This document shows positions 41,832 to 50,314 of a DNA stretch of 64,000 bases, piece after piece (the stretch's first letter is position 1; the number at the start of each line of letters is the position of its first letter). The DNA lies in assembly GCF_000695625.1 (NCBI RefSeq), contig NZ_JMQI01000074.1, positions 62,001 through 126,000 on the forward strand, given 5' to 3'. Source of the DNA: Amycolatopsis rifamycinica. GTDB taxonomy: Bacteria > Actinomycetota > Actinomycetes > Mycobacteriales > Pseudonocardiaceae. A program made the position numbers and the translations under genes. The notes beneath the pieces are model-generated. The model saw only the letters and a list, made by a program, of their open reading frames with translations. It had not been told where the DNA came from and ran no database searches.

Positions 41832-43330
41832 CGCCCCAGTCCGTCTCGCGCCGGTGGTCCCACCAGGTCCGCCACGATCTCCGCCGACATCGCCACCAGC
41901 GGGAGCCCGCCGCCGGGGTGCGCCGATCCGCCGGCCAGGTACAGCCCCGGTACCGGGGTCGCGTTCGCCGGGCGCAGGAGGGCCGCGCGGGGGCCGTTCG
42001 ACGAGGCGCCGTAGATCGCTCCGCCCGGCGCACCCGTGTCGCGTTCCAGGTCGGCCGGGGTGCGGATTTCGCGCCACAGCACCCGGTCGCGCACATCCAG
42101 TCCGCGGGCGGCGAGGATTTCGAGCACCCGGTCCGCGTAGGCCTCCGCCCGCCCCGGCAGCCTCCAGTCGACGCCGGCCGCCGGGTCGTGGCGGGGGGCG
42201 TTCACCAGCACGAACCAGGATTCGCAGCCCGGTGGGTGCAGCCGCGGGTCGTCGGGGGCGCAGATGTAGACCGTCGGGTCGTCGACCGGCCGGGGCGCAC
42301 GGCCGAAGATCGCGTCGAATTCGGCGTCGTAGCGGGCCGGGAACAGGACGCGGTGGTGGCTGGGGTCCGGCGTCCGGCCGCGCAGGGCGAGCAGCAGCAC
42401 GAACCCCGCCAGCGACGGCTGCGTCCGCCGCAGGGCGCGCCGCGGCCGTCGGGTGCGGGGGTCGTCGAGCAGGTCGTCGTAGACGTGCGCCGCGTCCGCG
42501 TTGGCGACGACGGTCGAGGCGGCGAGCCGTTCGCCGTCCGCCAACCGGACCCCGCGGACGCCCGCCGGGCCGGTTTCGATCGCGGTGACCTCGGTGCTCG
42601 TCCGGATCTCGACGCCCAGGGCGACGAGCCGGTCCACCAGGGCGTCGCCCAGCCGGCGCAGGCCGCCCCGGACGTGCCAGGCGCCGAACTCCTGCTCCAC
42701 GAACGGAACCACGCTCAGCACGGCGGGCAGCCGGCGCGGGTCGGAGCCGGTGTAGGTCGCGTAGCGGTCCAGGAGCATCCGGGCGCGCGGGTCGCTCAGC
42801 CGGCGGCGGCCGATCCCCCGCAGGGTGCGCCACGGCGCGATCGCCATGAGGTCGCGGACGCCCGTGGCGTGCTTGAGCAGGTCCCCGGTGCCGTTGAGCG
42901 GGCGGCGCAGCACGGGCTCGCCGACCAGGCCCCAGAGCCGCTCGGCGTCGCGCATCAGCCGGCGCCACTCTTCGCCGGCACCGCCGCCGAAGGCCGCTTC
43001 GAGCGCGTCCGGCACCGAAGCGCGCTTGTGGGGGACGGCCAGTTCGGTGCCGTCGGCGAACCGGTACCGGCAGGCGGGATCGACCGGCACGATGTCGACG
43101 AGCTCGTCGAGGTCGGCGCCGGTGGCCGCGAAGAGGTCGCGGTAGACCGAGGGCAGGGTGAGCAGCGACGGACCGGTGTCGAAGGTGAAGCCGTCCCGGG
43201 TGCGGGTGCCGAGCTTGCCGCCGCAGCAGGCCGAGCGTTCGAGCACGGTCACCCGGTGCCCGGCGGCGGCGAGCCGGGCGGCGGACGCCAGGCCGCCCAT
43301 GCCACCCCCGACCACCACGACGGCGCTCAC
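41828..43330 (-). CDS. crtD: Carotenoid 3',4'-desaturase (CrtD-like, CrtI family)
   Basis: A 500-residue FAD-dependent carotenoid desaturase. VVVVGGGMGGLASAARLAA at the N-terminus binds FAD. FDTGPSLLTLPSVYRDLF and the C-terminal GLYLAGGSAHPGGGLPLVAMSAE are family signatures. It is clearly a CrtI homologue but distinct from the CrtI in the other operon. Its company with a CruF-type hydratase and a GT2 glycosyltransferase points to the C-3',4' desaturation step on the 1'-hydroxylated end. GTG 43330 overlaps the stop of a 32-codon ORF that in turn overlaps the GT2 gene, so the three are translationally chained. Confidence 0.78.
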   Translation of the reverse strand: MSAVVVVGGGMGGLASAARLAAAGHRVTVLERSACCGGKLGTRTRDGFTFDTGPSLLTLPSVYRDLFAATGADLDELVDIVPVDPACRYRFADGTELAVPHKRASVPDALEAAFGGGAGEEWRRLMRDAERLWGLVGEPVLRRPLNGTGDLLKHATGVRDLMAIAPWRTLRGIGRRRLSDPRARMLLDRYATYTGSDPRRLPAVLSVVPFVEQEFGAWHVRGGLRRLGDALVDRLVALGVEIRTSTEVTAIETGPAGVRGVRLADGERLAASTVVANADAAHVYDDLLDDPRTRRPRRALRRTQPSLAGFVLLLALRGRTPDPSHHRVLFPARYDAEFDAIFGRAPRPVDDPTVYICAPDDPRLHPPGCESWFVLVNAPRHDPAAGVDWRLPGRAEAYADRVLEILAARGLDVRDRVLWREIRTPADLERDTGAPGGAIYGASSNGPRAALLRPANATPVPGLYLAGGSAHPGGGLPLVAMSAEIVADLVGPPARDGLGR

Positions 43331-43425
43331 GCGGCGCCCCCGCCCGGCAGCAAGCGCTCCACCGCAAGCGCCCGAAGCCGAGCCACGCACGCGAGCCCAC
43401 CCTCAACCGCCGCGACGGTCCTCAC
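43327..43425 (-). CDS. 32-residue bridging ORF between the GT2 and crtD genes
   Basis: GTG 43425 overlaps the GT2 stop (GTGA), and its TGA overlaps the crtD GTG (GTGA). It thus exactly fills the 91-bp gap and keeps ribosomes moving from one gene to the next. The peptide runs RTVAAVEGGLACVARLRALA and then VERLLPGGGAA, an amphipathic helix at best. Third positions are about 84% G or C. It may act only as a coupling device. Confidence 0.4.
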   Translation of the reverse strand: MRTVAAVEGGLACVARLRALAVERLLPGGGAA

Positions 43426-44537
43426 CTCGCTCCCCCGCCCACCGCACGTCCCTTCCACACCAGCCGCCCCCTCGCGCGCGCCCACCACGAGCGGGCGATC
43501 AACCACGTCAGTGCCAGTACCGACACCGGGTGGGCCAGGCTGTCCGGCCACACCCGCCCGCCGGTCCGCCGGGCCGACACCACCCGGGTGGCCACGCCCG
43601 CCGCGTACCCCACCAGGCCCGCCCGCGAACCGCCCAGTGCCGCCACCGCCGGGATCACCCACACGAACAGGAACAGCCCGGCGATCGCCGCCGCCGCCGG
43701 GGGTGAGCCCGTTGCCGACCACAGGGACTTCGTGTAGCCCTCGCGCAGCTGGGGCCACGTCGCGTACATCCGGCACTCCGCGACCCGGCTGCCGTCGGCG
43801 ACCACTCCCCGGCCGCCCGCTCGCTTCACCGCGCGCATCAAGGCGATGTCGTCCAGCACTTCGCCCTCGACCGCCGCGAAGCCGCCGCACTTGCGCAGCA
43901 TCGCCGCGTCGATGACGAAGAACTGGCCGTTCGCGGCGGCCAGCGACGGCCTCGGTGACGTCTCGGCGAGCCGCAGCGGCAGCAGGACCAGCCACGACCA
44001 CTGCAGCAGCGGCTGCACCAGCCGCGCGCCCAGCCCTTCGGCGCGCTGGCGCGGGAACGGCGACACCGCGTCGAGATCCGCTTCGCGCAGCAGGGAAACC
44101 GCGGCCGCGACGGCGTCGGGTGCCAGCACGACGTCGGCGTCGACGCACACCAGCACGCTGCCCCGCGCCCGCTGGGCGAGCTGGTGGCACGCGTGCGGCT
44201 TCCCGAGCGTCCCCGGCGGCGGTTCGGTGCCGGTCAGCAGCGTCACCCGCGGCCCGGCGACCCGGCGGACCACGTCCGCCGTGCCGTCGGTGGAACAGTC
44301 GTCCAGCACCAGGATTTCGACGTCGTCGAGGCCGCGCTGCGCCAGCAGGGACCGCAGGGCCGGAGCGACGCGGTCCGCCTCGTCGCGCAGCGGCAGCAGG
44401 ATCGACACGGCCTCGCGGCAGCGGGCCGGCCCCTCGCGCGGCGCACGGACGATCCGCGCGTTGTACGCCGCGTGCGCGGCACCGGCGACGGCCAGCGCGG
44501 CGGCGGCGCGCACCATCAAGCGGACACGCGAGCCCAT
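43422..44537 (-). CDS. Family 2 glycosyltransferase, carotenoid type (CruC-like)
   Basis: A 371-residue membrane-associated GT2. An N-terminal hydrophobic segment (about 7-23) precedes the GT-A domain with VSILLPLRDEADRVAPALRSLL, LDDCSTDGT, VCVDADVVLAPDA (the DxD metal site) and a QxxRW-like region. The C-terminal ~100 residues contain two or three membrane segments. Its start lies 22 bp inside the cruF gene, and a bridging ORF leads to crtD. In this context it should glycosylate the 1'-hydroxyl (or 2'-hydroxyl) of the carotenoid. Confidence 0.8.
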   Translation of the reverse strand: MGSRVRLMVRAAAALAVAGAAHAAYNARIVRAPREGPARCREAVSILLPLRDEADRVAPALRSLLAQRGLDDVEILVLDDCSTDGTADVVRRVAGPRVTLLTGTEPPPGTLGKPHACHQLAQRARGSVLVCVDADVVLAPDAVAAAVSLLREADLDAVSPFPRQRAEGLGARLVQPLLQWSWLVLLPLRLAETSPRPSLAAANGQFFVIDAAMLRKCGGFAAVEGEVLDDIALMRAVKRAGGRGVVADGSRVAECRMYATWPQLREGYTKSLWSATGSPPAAAAIAGLFLFVWVIPAVAALGGSRAGLVGYAAGVATRVVSARRTGGRVWPDSLAHPVSVLALTWLIARSWWARARGRLVWKGRAVGGGAR

Positions 44538-45334
44538 CGGAATCCCTTCCCCAGCCGGATCGCGAACGGCACGGCCACCGCGCCCATGAGAACCCCTCCG
44601 GCGACGGCCACCCACGGCCGGCCGAAGAACGCGAAGTGCGCCCATACCGACGAAAACCACGTCCAGAGGTACAGCGCCGGTCCCGGACCGGCGGCCGGGC
44701 CCGGGATCGGGTCCGACGGCCGGGGCACCCAGTGGTGCAGCGCGGCCTGGATGACGACGGCGACCAGCAGCCAGCCCGCGAAGTTCGTCACCGGGATGCC
44801 GTCCACCAGCGGCAGCGACGGCTCGGGCGACGCCCAGATCCAGTACCCCTCGTCCACCATCTGCGGGTCGAGGAAGACGTCCCACGCCGCCAGGGCGCAC
44901 GCGGCCACCGCGACCACGCCGGCCGGCTTCACGGCCAGCGCGCGCCCGGCCAGCAGCGCCGGCCACGCCATCATCAGCCAGGCGAGCGGGACGATGCCCG
45001 GCACCCCGGCGACGGGCCAGCCGAGCAGATCGGTGTATTCGTAGCGCCCGAACGGAAATCCGGTGTGCAGGCCCGCCACCTCGGCCAGCAGCCCGCCGCC
45101 GCCGGCGACGGCCGCCAGCGTGACCGCCGCCCGCGCCCCGCAGCGGGACCACGCGTCGGCGAGCGACGCGGCCGCGAAGCACAGCACGGTGAGCACGGTC
45201 AACGGCGTGCGGCCGCCCGGGTCGGTCACCGAGTACAGGATCTGGCAGAGCACCGTCGCCGCGGCGCAGAGCCACGCGGCCAGTGCGGGCGGGGCGGGGC
45301 GGAGACGGGTGAATGCGGCGGTCCGCGAAACCAT
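44516..45334 (-). CDS. cruF: Carotenoid 1',2'-hydratase, CruF family
   Basis: A 272-residue polytopic membrane protein with about seven hydrophobic helices and the CruF/bisanhydrobacterioruberin hydratase blocks. These are EVAGLHTGFPFGRYEYTDLLG, PLAWLMMAWPALL, AWDVFLDPQMVDEGYW and NFAGWLLVA. The family adds water across the C-1',2' double bond of an acyclic carotenoid end. ATG 45334 is preferred; an in-frame start at 45397 would add a basic extension. First gene of the minus-strand operon cruF-GT2-ORF32-crtD, divergent from crtE across ~400 bp. Confidence 0.82.
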   Translation of the reverse strand: MVSRTAAFTRLRPAPPALAAWLCAAATVLCQILYSVTDPGGRTPLTVLTVLCFAAASLADAWSRCGARAAVTLAAVAGGGGLLAEVAGLHTGFPFGRYEYTDLLGWPVAGVPGIVPLAWLMMAWPALLAGRALAVKPAGVVAVAACALAAWDVFLDPQMVDEGYWIWASPEPSLPLVDGIPVTNFAGWLLVAVVIQAALHHWVPRPSDPIPGPAAGPGPALYLWTWFSSVWAHFAFFGRPWVAVAGGVLMGAVAVPFAIRLGKGFRWARVSA

Positions 45335-45736
45335 CACCGGAGCAGAATAGACCGGATACGAATGCCGCGTCCTCCTTGGACTGAATTTCCCGACCACACC
45401 GTAAATTGATGTTTACCCCGGCCGGAAAAGGGAACAATGGCACGACGAACACCCGGCGACGCCCAGTTGTGGGCGGGGCGCCGCCGGGTGCGGGGCCCGC
45501 GGCCGAGGGGTGGCGCGGCGGGCCCGCCGGGGCGGCGTGTGGCATCGCCGTCCCGTCCACAGGGAGGTCACTTCCGATGCAGCACCGATCCATCCTGCCG
45601 CGCAACCTTCGGCTACCGCTCGACACCTCGAGCGGTTTCGGCGGAGTTGCCGGTGTTCACCGGGTTCAAGTAGACAAGCTACACCACATGTGAAACGGTT
45701 GCGAATCGAATGGGCCGACAGTGGGAGGGGCGCCGG
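45335..45736. promoter_or_regulatory. Divergent carotenoid promoter region (cruF/crtE)
   Basis: No gene is supported. Near the cruF side, GTAAA-ttgatg-TTTAC forms a dyad at 45401-45416. Near the crtE side, an AT-richer stretch (45660-45715) carries GTAG-acaag-CTAC (45670-45682) and CACATGTG (45686-45693). These are the best candidates for MerR/B12-regulator sites. No clean -35/-10 pair is seen, suggesting activator- or alternative-sigma-dependent promoters. Confidence 0.45.
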
Positions 45737-46837
45737 ATGACCGCGACCATGACGACCGGGGTGACCCCGGTGACCGACGCGCTCGCCGAGCGGCTGGACG
45801 CGCTGGGCCGCCGCTGCCTCGCCGAAGCACACGGATTCGTGAGCGAGCGGGCGAAAGAGCACTTTTCCGGGCGCAGCGAGGGAGCGCTTGCCGAAACCGC
45901 GGTTCCGGAGTTCGTGGCGGGCGGAAAATGCCTCCGTCCGCTTTTTGCGTACGTGGGGTGGCGGTGCGGGCAACCGGATTCCGACGCCGCGATCCGGGCG
46001 GCCGCCGCGTTGGAACTGCTGCACTGCTTCGCCCTGGTCCAGGACGACGTGATGGACGGCTCGCAGCTGCGCCGGGGCCGCACCGCGCTGCACGTCCGGT
46101 TCGCCCGGTGGCACGAGGAGCAGGGCTGGGCGGGCTCGGCCCCGCGGTTCGGCGAGTCCGCCGCGATCCTGTTCGGCGATCTGTTCCTGGTGTGGTCGGA
46201 GCAGATGCTGCGCGAAAGCGGGCTGCCGGCGGAGCAGCTCGCGCGGGGCTGGCCGCACTACGACGCGATGCGGGCCGAGCTGGCTGTCGGCCAGCTCGGC
46301 GACCTGGTGAACGACGCGCGCGCCCTGCCCGCGTGGGACACGCTGCTCGACGTGCTGCGCCGCAAGTCCGGCAACTACACCGTCCGGCGGCCGCTGGAGT
46401 TCGGGGCGGCGCTGGCGGGCTGCGGCCCGGAACTCCTGGCCGGGCTGGGCGAGTTCGGCGGCCTGGTGGGCGAGGCGTTCCAGCTGCGCGACGACCTGCT
46501 CGGCGTGTTCGGCGACCCGGCGGTCACGGGCAAGCCGGCCGGCCAGGACCTGCGCGAGCGCAAGGCGTCGAGCGTGGTGGTGCTGGCCGCGGCGATGGCC
46601 GACCGGCGCCGTCGGGCCGAGTTCGCCGAGCTGCTCGCGCTGGAGACGGTGGACGACGAGGCGGTCGAGCGCTGGCGGGAGCTGATCGTGGCCACCGGCG
46701 CCCGCGAGCGCATGGGCGAGCTGATCACCGAGCGCGCCGACAAGGCCCTGGCGGCGATCGACCCGGCGGTGGTCCCGCGCCACGCCGGCGACCTGCTCGC
46801 CACGCTCGCGGCCCGCTGCACGGAGCGGGACCGATGA
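45737..46837 (+). CDS. crtE: Geranylgeranyl/polyprenyl diphosphate synthase
   Basis: A 366-residue trans-prenyltransferase making the C20 precursor GGPP. The first aspartate-rich motif is DDVMD (in ALVQDDVMDGSQLRRG) and the second is in FQLRDDLLGVFGD; GGKCLRP near the N-terminus binds the allylic substrate. ATG 45737 follows GGGAGGGG; an in-frame ATG at 45710 is less well placed. First gene of a nine-gene operon, and it overlaps the next ORF by 4 bp. Confidence 0.93.
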   Translation: MTATMTTGVTPVTDALAERLDALGRRCLAEAHGFVSERAKEHFSGRSEGALAETAVPEFVAGGKCLRPLFAYVGWRCGQPDSDAAIRAAAALELLHCFALVQDDVMDGSQLRRGRTALHVRFARWHEEQGWAGSAPRFGESAAILFGDLFLVWSEQMLRESGLPAEQLARGWPHYDAMRAELAVGQLGDLVNDARALPAWDTLLDVLRRKSGNYTVRRPLEFGAALAGCGPELLAGLGEFGGLVGEAFQLRDDLLGVFGDPAVTGKPAGQDLRERKASSVVVLAAAMADRRRRAEFAELLALETVDDEAVERWRELIVATGARERMGELITERADKALAAIDPAVVPRHAGDLLATLAARCTERDR

Positions 46838-47223
46838 GCGGCACCGGGCCACTCGCGGCGCTCACCCCCGCCGCACACCGCCGGCCGGTGCGCACCGGCC
46901 TGGGCCGGCTCAGGCGGCGGTTCGCCGGACCACGCCTGCGCGAACGCGCCGGGCAGACCCTCGCCGCCGCTTGCCGCCCGGGACACGCGGCGGGACCGAT
47001 GCGGAGCCGCCCGGTCCGAACCGCAGCCACCGAAACACTCGCCCCCACTCGCCGCCCCGCACACGCAGCAGAACCACTGCGGAGCCACCCCATCCGAACC
47101 GCAGCCACCGGAACACACGCCCCCACTCGCCGCCCCGCACACGCAACAGGACCACTGCAGGGCCACCCCATCCGAACCGCAGCCACCGGAACACTCGCCG
47201 CCGCCCCGGAGCGTGTCCGATGA
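46834..47223 (+). CDS. 129-residue tandem-repeat ORF bridging crtE and crtI
   Basis: ATG 46834 overlaps the crtE stop and TGA 47221-47223 overlaps the crtI start, both ATGA. The N-terminal ~47 residues are Arg/Ala-rich (RRPVRTGLGRLRRRFAGPRL). Residues 48-125 are three 26-residue repeats of the form RPxHAxxPLRSHPIRTAATG. Codon use in the repeats is unusual for this genome, with many GCA, CCA, GGA and ACA. No signal peptide or known domain. It is a basic, probably disordered peptide, or a coupling sequence expanded by repeat duplication. The 4-bp overlaps at both ends support translation. Confidence 0.5.
   Translation: MSGTGPLAALTPAAHRRPVRTGLGRLRRRFAGPRLRERAGQTLAAACRPGHAAGPMRSRPVRTAATETLAPTRRPAHAAEPLRSHPIRTAATGTHAPTRRPAHATGPLQGHPIRTAATGTLAAAPERVR
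46975..47208 (+). repeat. Three direct 78-bp repeats within the crtE-crtI bridging ORF
   Basis: Units at 46975-47052, 47053-47130 and 47131-47208 each contain CATCCGAACCGCAGCCACCG or a one- or two-base variant. The period is a multiple of three and keeps the frame open. Units 2 and 3 are nearly identical; unit 1 is more diverged. Confidence 0.85.
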
Positions 47224-48695
47224 AGACCGTGCCGGGCCCCGTGAACCGCGTCGTCGTCGTGGGCGCCGGGCTCTCCGGTCTCGCCGCGGCCCTGCACCTC
47301 GCCGGGCGGGGCCGGGAGGTCACCGTCCTCGAACGCGGTCCCGGTCCCGGTGGCCGCGCCGGACGCGTCGACAAGCACGGCTACCTGCTCGACACCGGGC
47401 CCACCGTGCTCACCATGCCGTCGATCCTGAGCGACACCTTCGCCGCCGTCGGGGCCGAGCTCGCCACCGAACTCCCCCTGACCCGGCTCGATCCCGCCTA
47501 CGTCGCCCGGTTCGCCGACGGCAGCTCGCTGCCCGTGCACACCGACGCGGCCGCCATGACCGACGCCGTCCGCGACTTCGCGGGCCCGGCCGAGGCCGCC
47601 GGCTACACGCGCCTGCGGGACTGGCTGACCCGGCTCTACCGGGCCGAATTCGGCCGGTTCATCGACGCCAACATCGACTCCCCGCTCGGCATGCTCCGCC
47701 CGGACCTGGCCCGGCTCGTCGCACTGGGCGGCTTCCGGCGGCTCGACGGCCAGGTCGGCCGCTTCCTGCGCGACGAGCGCCTCAAGCGGGTCTTCACCTT
47801 CCAGGCGCTGTACGCGGGCGAATCGCCGATGCACGCGCTGGCCCTGTACGCGGTGATCTCCTACATGGACACCGTCGGCGGCGTGTACTTCCCGCCGGGC
47901 GGCATCGCGGCCCTGCCGCAGGCGCTCGCCCGCGTCGCCGCCGACGCCGGCGTCAAGTTCGGCTACGGCGAGGCCGTGACCGAGCTCGAACGCGCCGGGT
48001 CGCGGGTCACCGCCGTCCGCACCGCCTCCGGCGCCCGCCACCCGTGCGACGCCGTCGTCCTCACCACCGAACTGCCCGAGAGCTACCGGCTGCTCGGCCG
48101 GCACCCGCGCCGGCCGGTCGCGCTGCGGGCCGCGCCGTCCGCGCTCGTCGTGCACGCCGGTGGCCCCGCCACGCAGCCCGAGGTCGCGCACCACACCATC
48201 TCCTTCGGGCACGGGTGGCGCTCGACCTTCGACGAGCTCATCACCCAGGGGAGGCGGATGAGCGATCCGTCGCTGCTGATCACGCGCCCGACCGCGTCCG
48301 ACCCCGGGCTCGCCCCGCCCGGCCGCCAGCTCTACTCCGTGCTCGCCCCGGTGCCCAACCTCGACCGCGGCCCCGCGGACTGGGCGGCCGACACGGGACC
48401 CTACGCGGAAGAGGTCCTCGACGTGGCCCGCACCCGGCTGCTCCCCGGCTTCGAGCCGGAGTTCACCCACGTCATCGGCCCGGCCGAATGGGCGGCCCGC
48501 GGCCTGGTCGCCGGGACGCCGTTCAGCTACGCCCACTCGTTCGGGCAGACCGGGCCGTTCCGCCCGCGCAACCTCCCCCGCGGGACCGACAACGTCGTCC
48601 TGGCCGGCGGCGCCACCGTGCCGGGCGTGGGGGTGCCGACCGTGCTCATCTCCGGCAGACTGGCTGCCGACCGGATCACCGGAGGGACCCGATGA
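47220..48695 (+). CDS. crtI: Phytoene desaturase
   Basis: A 491-residue FAD-dependent desaturase converting phytoene to lycopene. It has NRVVVVGAGLSGLAAALHLA (FAD site), LLDTGPTVLTMPSIL, YFPPGGIAALPQALA and the C-terminal VVLAGGATVPGVGVPTVLISGRLAADRI. ATG 47220 is fixed by the overlap with the preceding ORF. The frame is open further upstream through the repeat, but that extension lacks homology. It overlaps crtB by 4 bp. Confidence 0.93.
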   Translation: MKTVPGPVNRVVVVGAGLSGLAAALHLAGRGREVTVLERGPGPGGRAGRVDKHGYLLDTGPTVLTMPSILSDTFAAVGAELATELPLTRLDPAYVARFADGSSLPVHTDAAAMTDAVRDFAGPAEAAGYTRLRDWLTRLYRAEFGRFIDANIDSPLGMLRPDLARLVALGGFRRLDGQVGRFLRDERLKRVFTFQALYAGESPMHALALYAVISYMDTVGGVYFPPGGIAALPQALARVAADAGVKFGYGEAVTELERAGSRVTAVRTASGARHPCDAVVLTTELPESYRLLGRHPRRPVALRAAPSALVVHAGGPATQPEVAHHTISFGHGWRSTFDELITQGRRMSDPSLLITRPTASDPGLAPPGRQLYSVLAPVPNLDRGPADWAADTGPYAEEVLDVARTRLLPGFEPEFTHVIGPAEWAARGLVAGTPFSYAHSFGQTGPFRPRNLPRGTDNVVLAGGATVPGVGVPTVLISGRLAADRITGGTR

Positions 48696-49654
48696 CCCGA
48701 CGCGAACTCGACGCCGCCGGCATCCGCGAGCCCGGGCTGCGCGCGGCCTACACGTGGTGCCGCGAGCTCAACGCCCGCCACGGCCGCACGTACTTCCTCG
48801 CGACGCGGATGCTGACCCCGGCGCAGCGGCCGGCCATCCACGCGCTCTACGGCTTCGCCCGCTGGCTCGACGACATCGTCGACGAACCGGACGACGACGC
48901 CACGCCCGCCACGCTCGACGCCCGCCTGCAGGAGGTCGAAAAGCACTTCCTCGCCGACCTCGACGCCGGCGTGAGCGACGACCCGCTGCTGACGGCGGTG
49001 ATCGACACGGCGGCCCGCTACACGCTGGCCAAGGCGTACTTCGAGGCGTTCTTCACCTCGATGCGGATGGACCTCACCGTCGACGGCTACGCCACCCGCG
49101 AGGAGCTCGACACCTACGTGCACGGCTCGGCCGAGGTGATCGGCCTGCAGGTGCTGCCGGTGCTCGGCACCGTCGCCCCGCGCGAGGAGGCCGAGCCGCG
49201 GGCCGCCGCGCTCGGCAAGGCCTTCCAGCTGACCAACTTCCTGCGCGACGTCGCCGAGGACCTCGAGCGCGGCCGCGTCTACCTGCCCGCCGACGAACTG
49301 GCCGCGCACGGCGTCGACCGCGACCGGCTGGCGTGGTGCGCCCGGGCGGGCCGGGCCGACCGGGCGGTCCGGGCCGCGATCCGCGACCAGATCGCGGTCA
49401 CCCGCGCGATCTACGCCGAGGCGCGGCCGGGCATCGCGATGCTGCACCCGGTCTCCCGCCCGTGCGTGGCGACGGCGGCGACGCTGTACGGGGGCATCCT
49501 CGGCCGCATCGAGGACGCCGGCCACGACGTCTTCGCCGGGCGCGCGGCGGTTCCCCGCCGGCAGCGGCTGGCCGTGGCGTGCGGGGCGGTCGCGCGGACG
49601 CAGTGGGCCCGGCGGCGCCACCGCGCGCCCGCGCTCCCGATGGCGGTGGGCTGA
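48692..49654 (+). CDS. crtB: Phytoene synthase
   Basis: A 320-residue squalene/phytoene synthase joining two GGPP molecules. The two acidic substrate-Mg motifs are ARWLDDIVDE (near residue 56) and FLRDVAEDLERGRVYLP (near residue 185). YVHGSAEVIGLQ is the usual middle motif. The start overlaps the crtI stop; the crtYc start follows the stop after one base. Confidence 0.94.
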   Translation: MTRRELDAAGIREPGLRAAYTWCRELNARHGRTYFLATRMLTPAQRPAIHALYGFARWLDDIVDEPDDDATPATLDARLQEVEKHFLADLDAGVSDDPLLTAVIDTAARYTLAKAYFEAFFTSMRMDLTVDGYATREELDTYVHGSAEVIGLQVLPVLGTVAPREEAEPRAAALGKAFQLTNFLRDVAEDLERGRVYLPADELAAHGVDRDRLAWCARAGRADRAVRAAIRDQIAVTRAIYAEARPGIAMLHPVSRPCVATAATLYGGILGRIEDAGHDVFAGRAAVPRRQRLAVACGAVARTQWARRRHRAPALPMAVG

Positions 49655-49655
49655 C

Positions 49656-49997
49656 GTGGGCCAGGCCGAATACCTCGTCGTGCTGGCCGCGTGCGTGCTC
49701 GTCACGCTGCCGCTGGAAATCGCGGGCGCGCGCGTCTACCGGCAGCCCCGGCGCCTGGCCCGCGCGGTGCTGCCGGTCGCGCTGGTGTTCCTCGTCTGGG
49801 ACGCGCTCGCGATCGCCGCCGGGGTCTGGGACTACGCCCCGGAGCACGTCACCGGCATCCGCGCCCCCTTCGCCGTGCCGCTGGAGGAAATCCTGTTCTT
49901 CGTGGTGATCCCGATCTGCGGGGTGCTGACCTACGAGATCGTCCAGCTCACCCTCGCGGTGCTCCGGCGGCTCACCCGGCAGGAGGTGCGCCGGTGA
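49656..49997 (+). CDS. crtYc: Lycopene cyclase subunit c (heterodimeric type)
   Basis: A 113-residue membrane protein with three hydrophobic helices and the PLEEILFFV motif (PxE[E/D]) containing the catalytic acid. It is one half of the actinobacterial heterodimeric beta-cyclase and needs CrtYd. It begins one base after crtB, and its stop overlaps crtYd (GTGA). Heterodimeric cyclases can act on one or both ends of lycopene. Confidence 0.9.
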   Translation: MGQAEYLVVLAACVLVTLPLEIAGARVYRQPRRLARAVLPVALVFLVWDALAIAAGVWDYAPEHVTGIRAPFAVPLEEILFFVVIPICGVLTYEIVQLTLAVLRRLTRQEVRR

Positions 49998-50314
49998 TCC
50001 CGTGGGGCTACACCGTGCCCGCGGTCGCCGCGGTGGCCGTGGTCGTGCTGGCCGAGCTCTTCCTGCTGCGCACGGGACTGTTCCGCCGGCCCGCGTACTG
50101 GATCACGATCGTCATCGTGACCGCGTTCCAGATCCCGGTGGACGGCTGGCTCACCAAGCTTTCCGACCCGATCGTGCGCTACGCCCCGCAGCACATCACG
50201 AACTGGCGCTTCCCGTGGGACATCCCGGTCGAAGACTTCCTCTTCGGCTTCGCGCTCGTGACGGCGGTGCTGCTCGTGTGGGAACGAACCGGCTCCCGGG
50301 AGGAGCGAGCATGA
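49994..50314 (+). CDS. crtYd: Lycopene cyclase subunit d (heterodimeric type)
   Basis: A 106-residue membrane protein, partner of CrtYc, with three hydrophobic helices and the matching acidic motif PVEDFLFGFAL. FQIPVDGWLTKLSDPIVRY is typical of the family. It starts at GTG 49994 within the crtYc stop and ends within the start of the methyltransferase gene (ATGA). Confidence 0.9.
   Translation: MIPWGYTVPAVAAVAVVVLAELFLLRTGLFRRPAYWITIVIVTAFQIPVDGWLTKLSDPIVRYAPQHITNWRFPWDIPVEDFLFGFALVTAVLLVWERTGSREERA

Noticed and set aside
46971-47219. N-terminal extension of crtI through the repeats
   Set aside because: The frame is open, but the extension is Arg/Pro/His low-complexity sequence and the conserved CrtI start is at 47220 within an ATGA overlap.
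46910-47374. Minus-strand Cys/Gly-rich repeat frames over the crtE-crtI bridge
   Set aside because: The Cys pattern (CCVCGAASGG) is a by-product of the 78-bp DNA repeat read on the wrong strand within a plus-strand operon; no ribosome-binding site.
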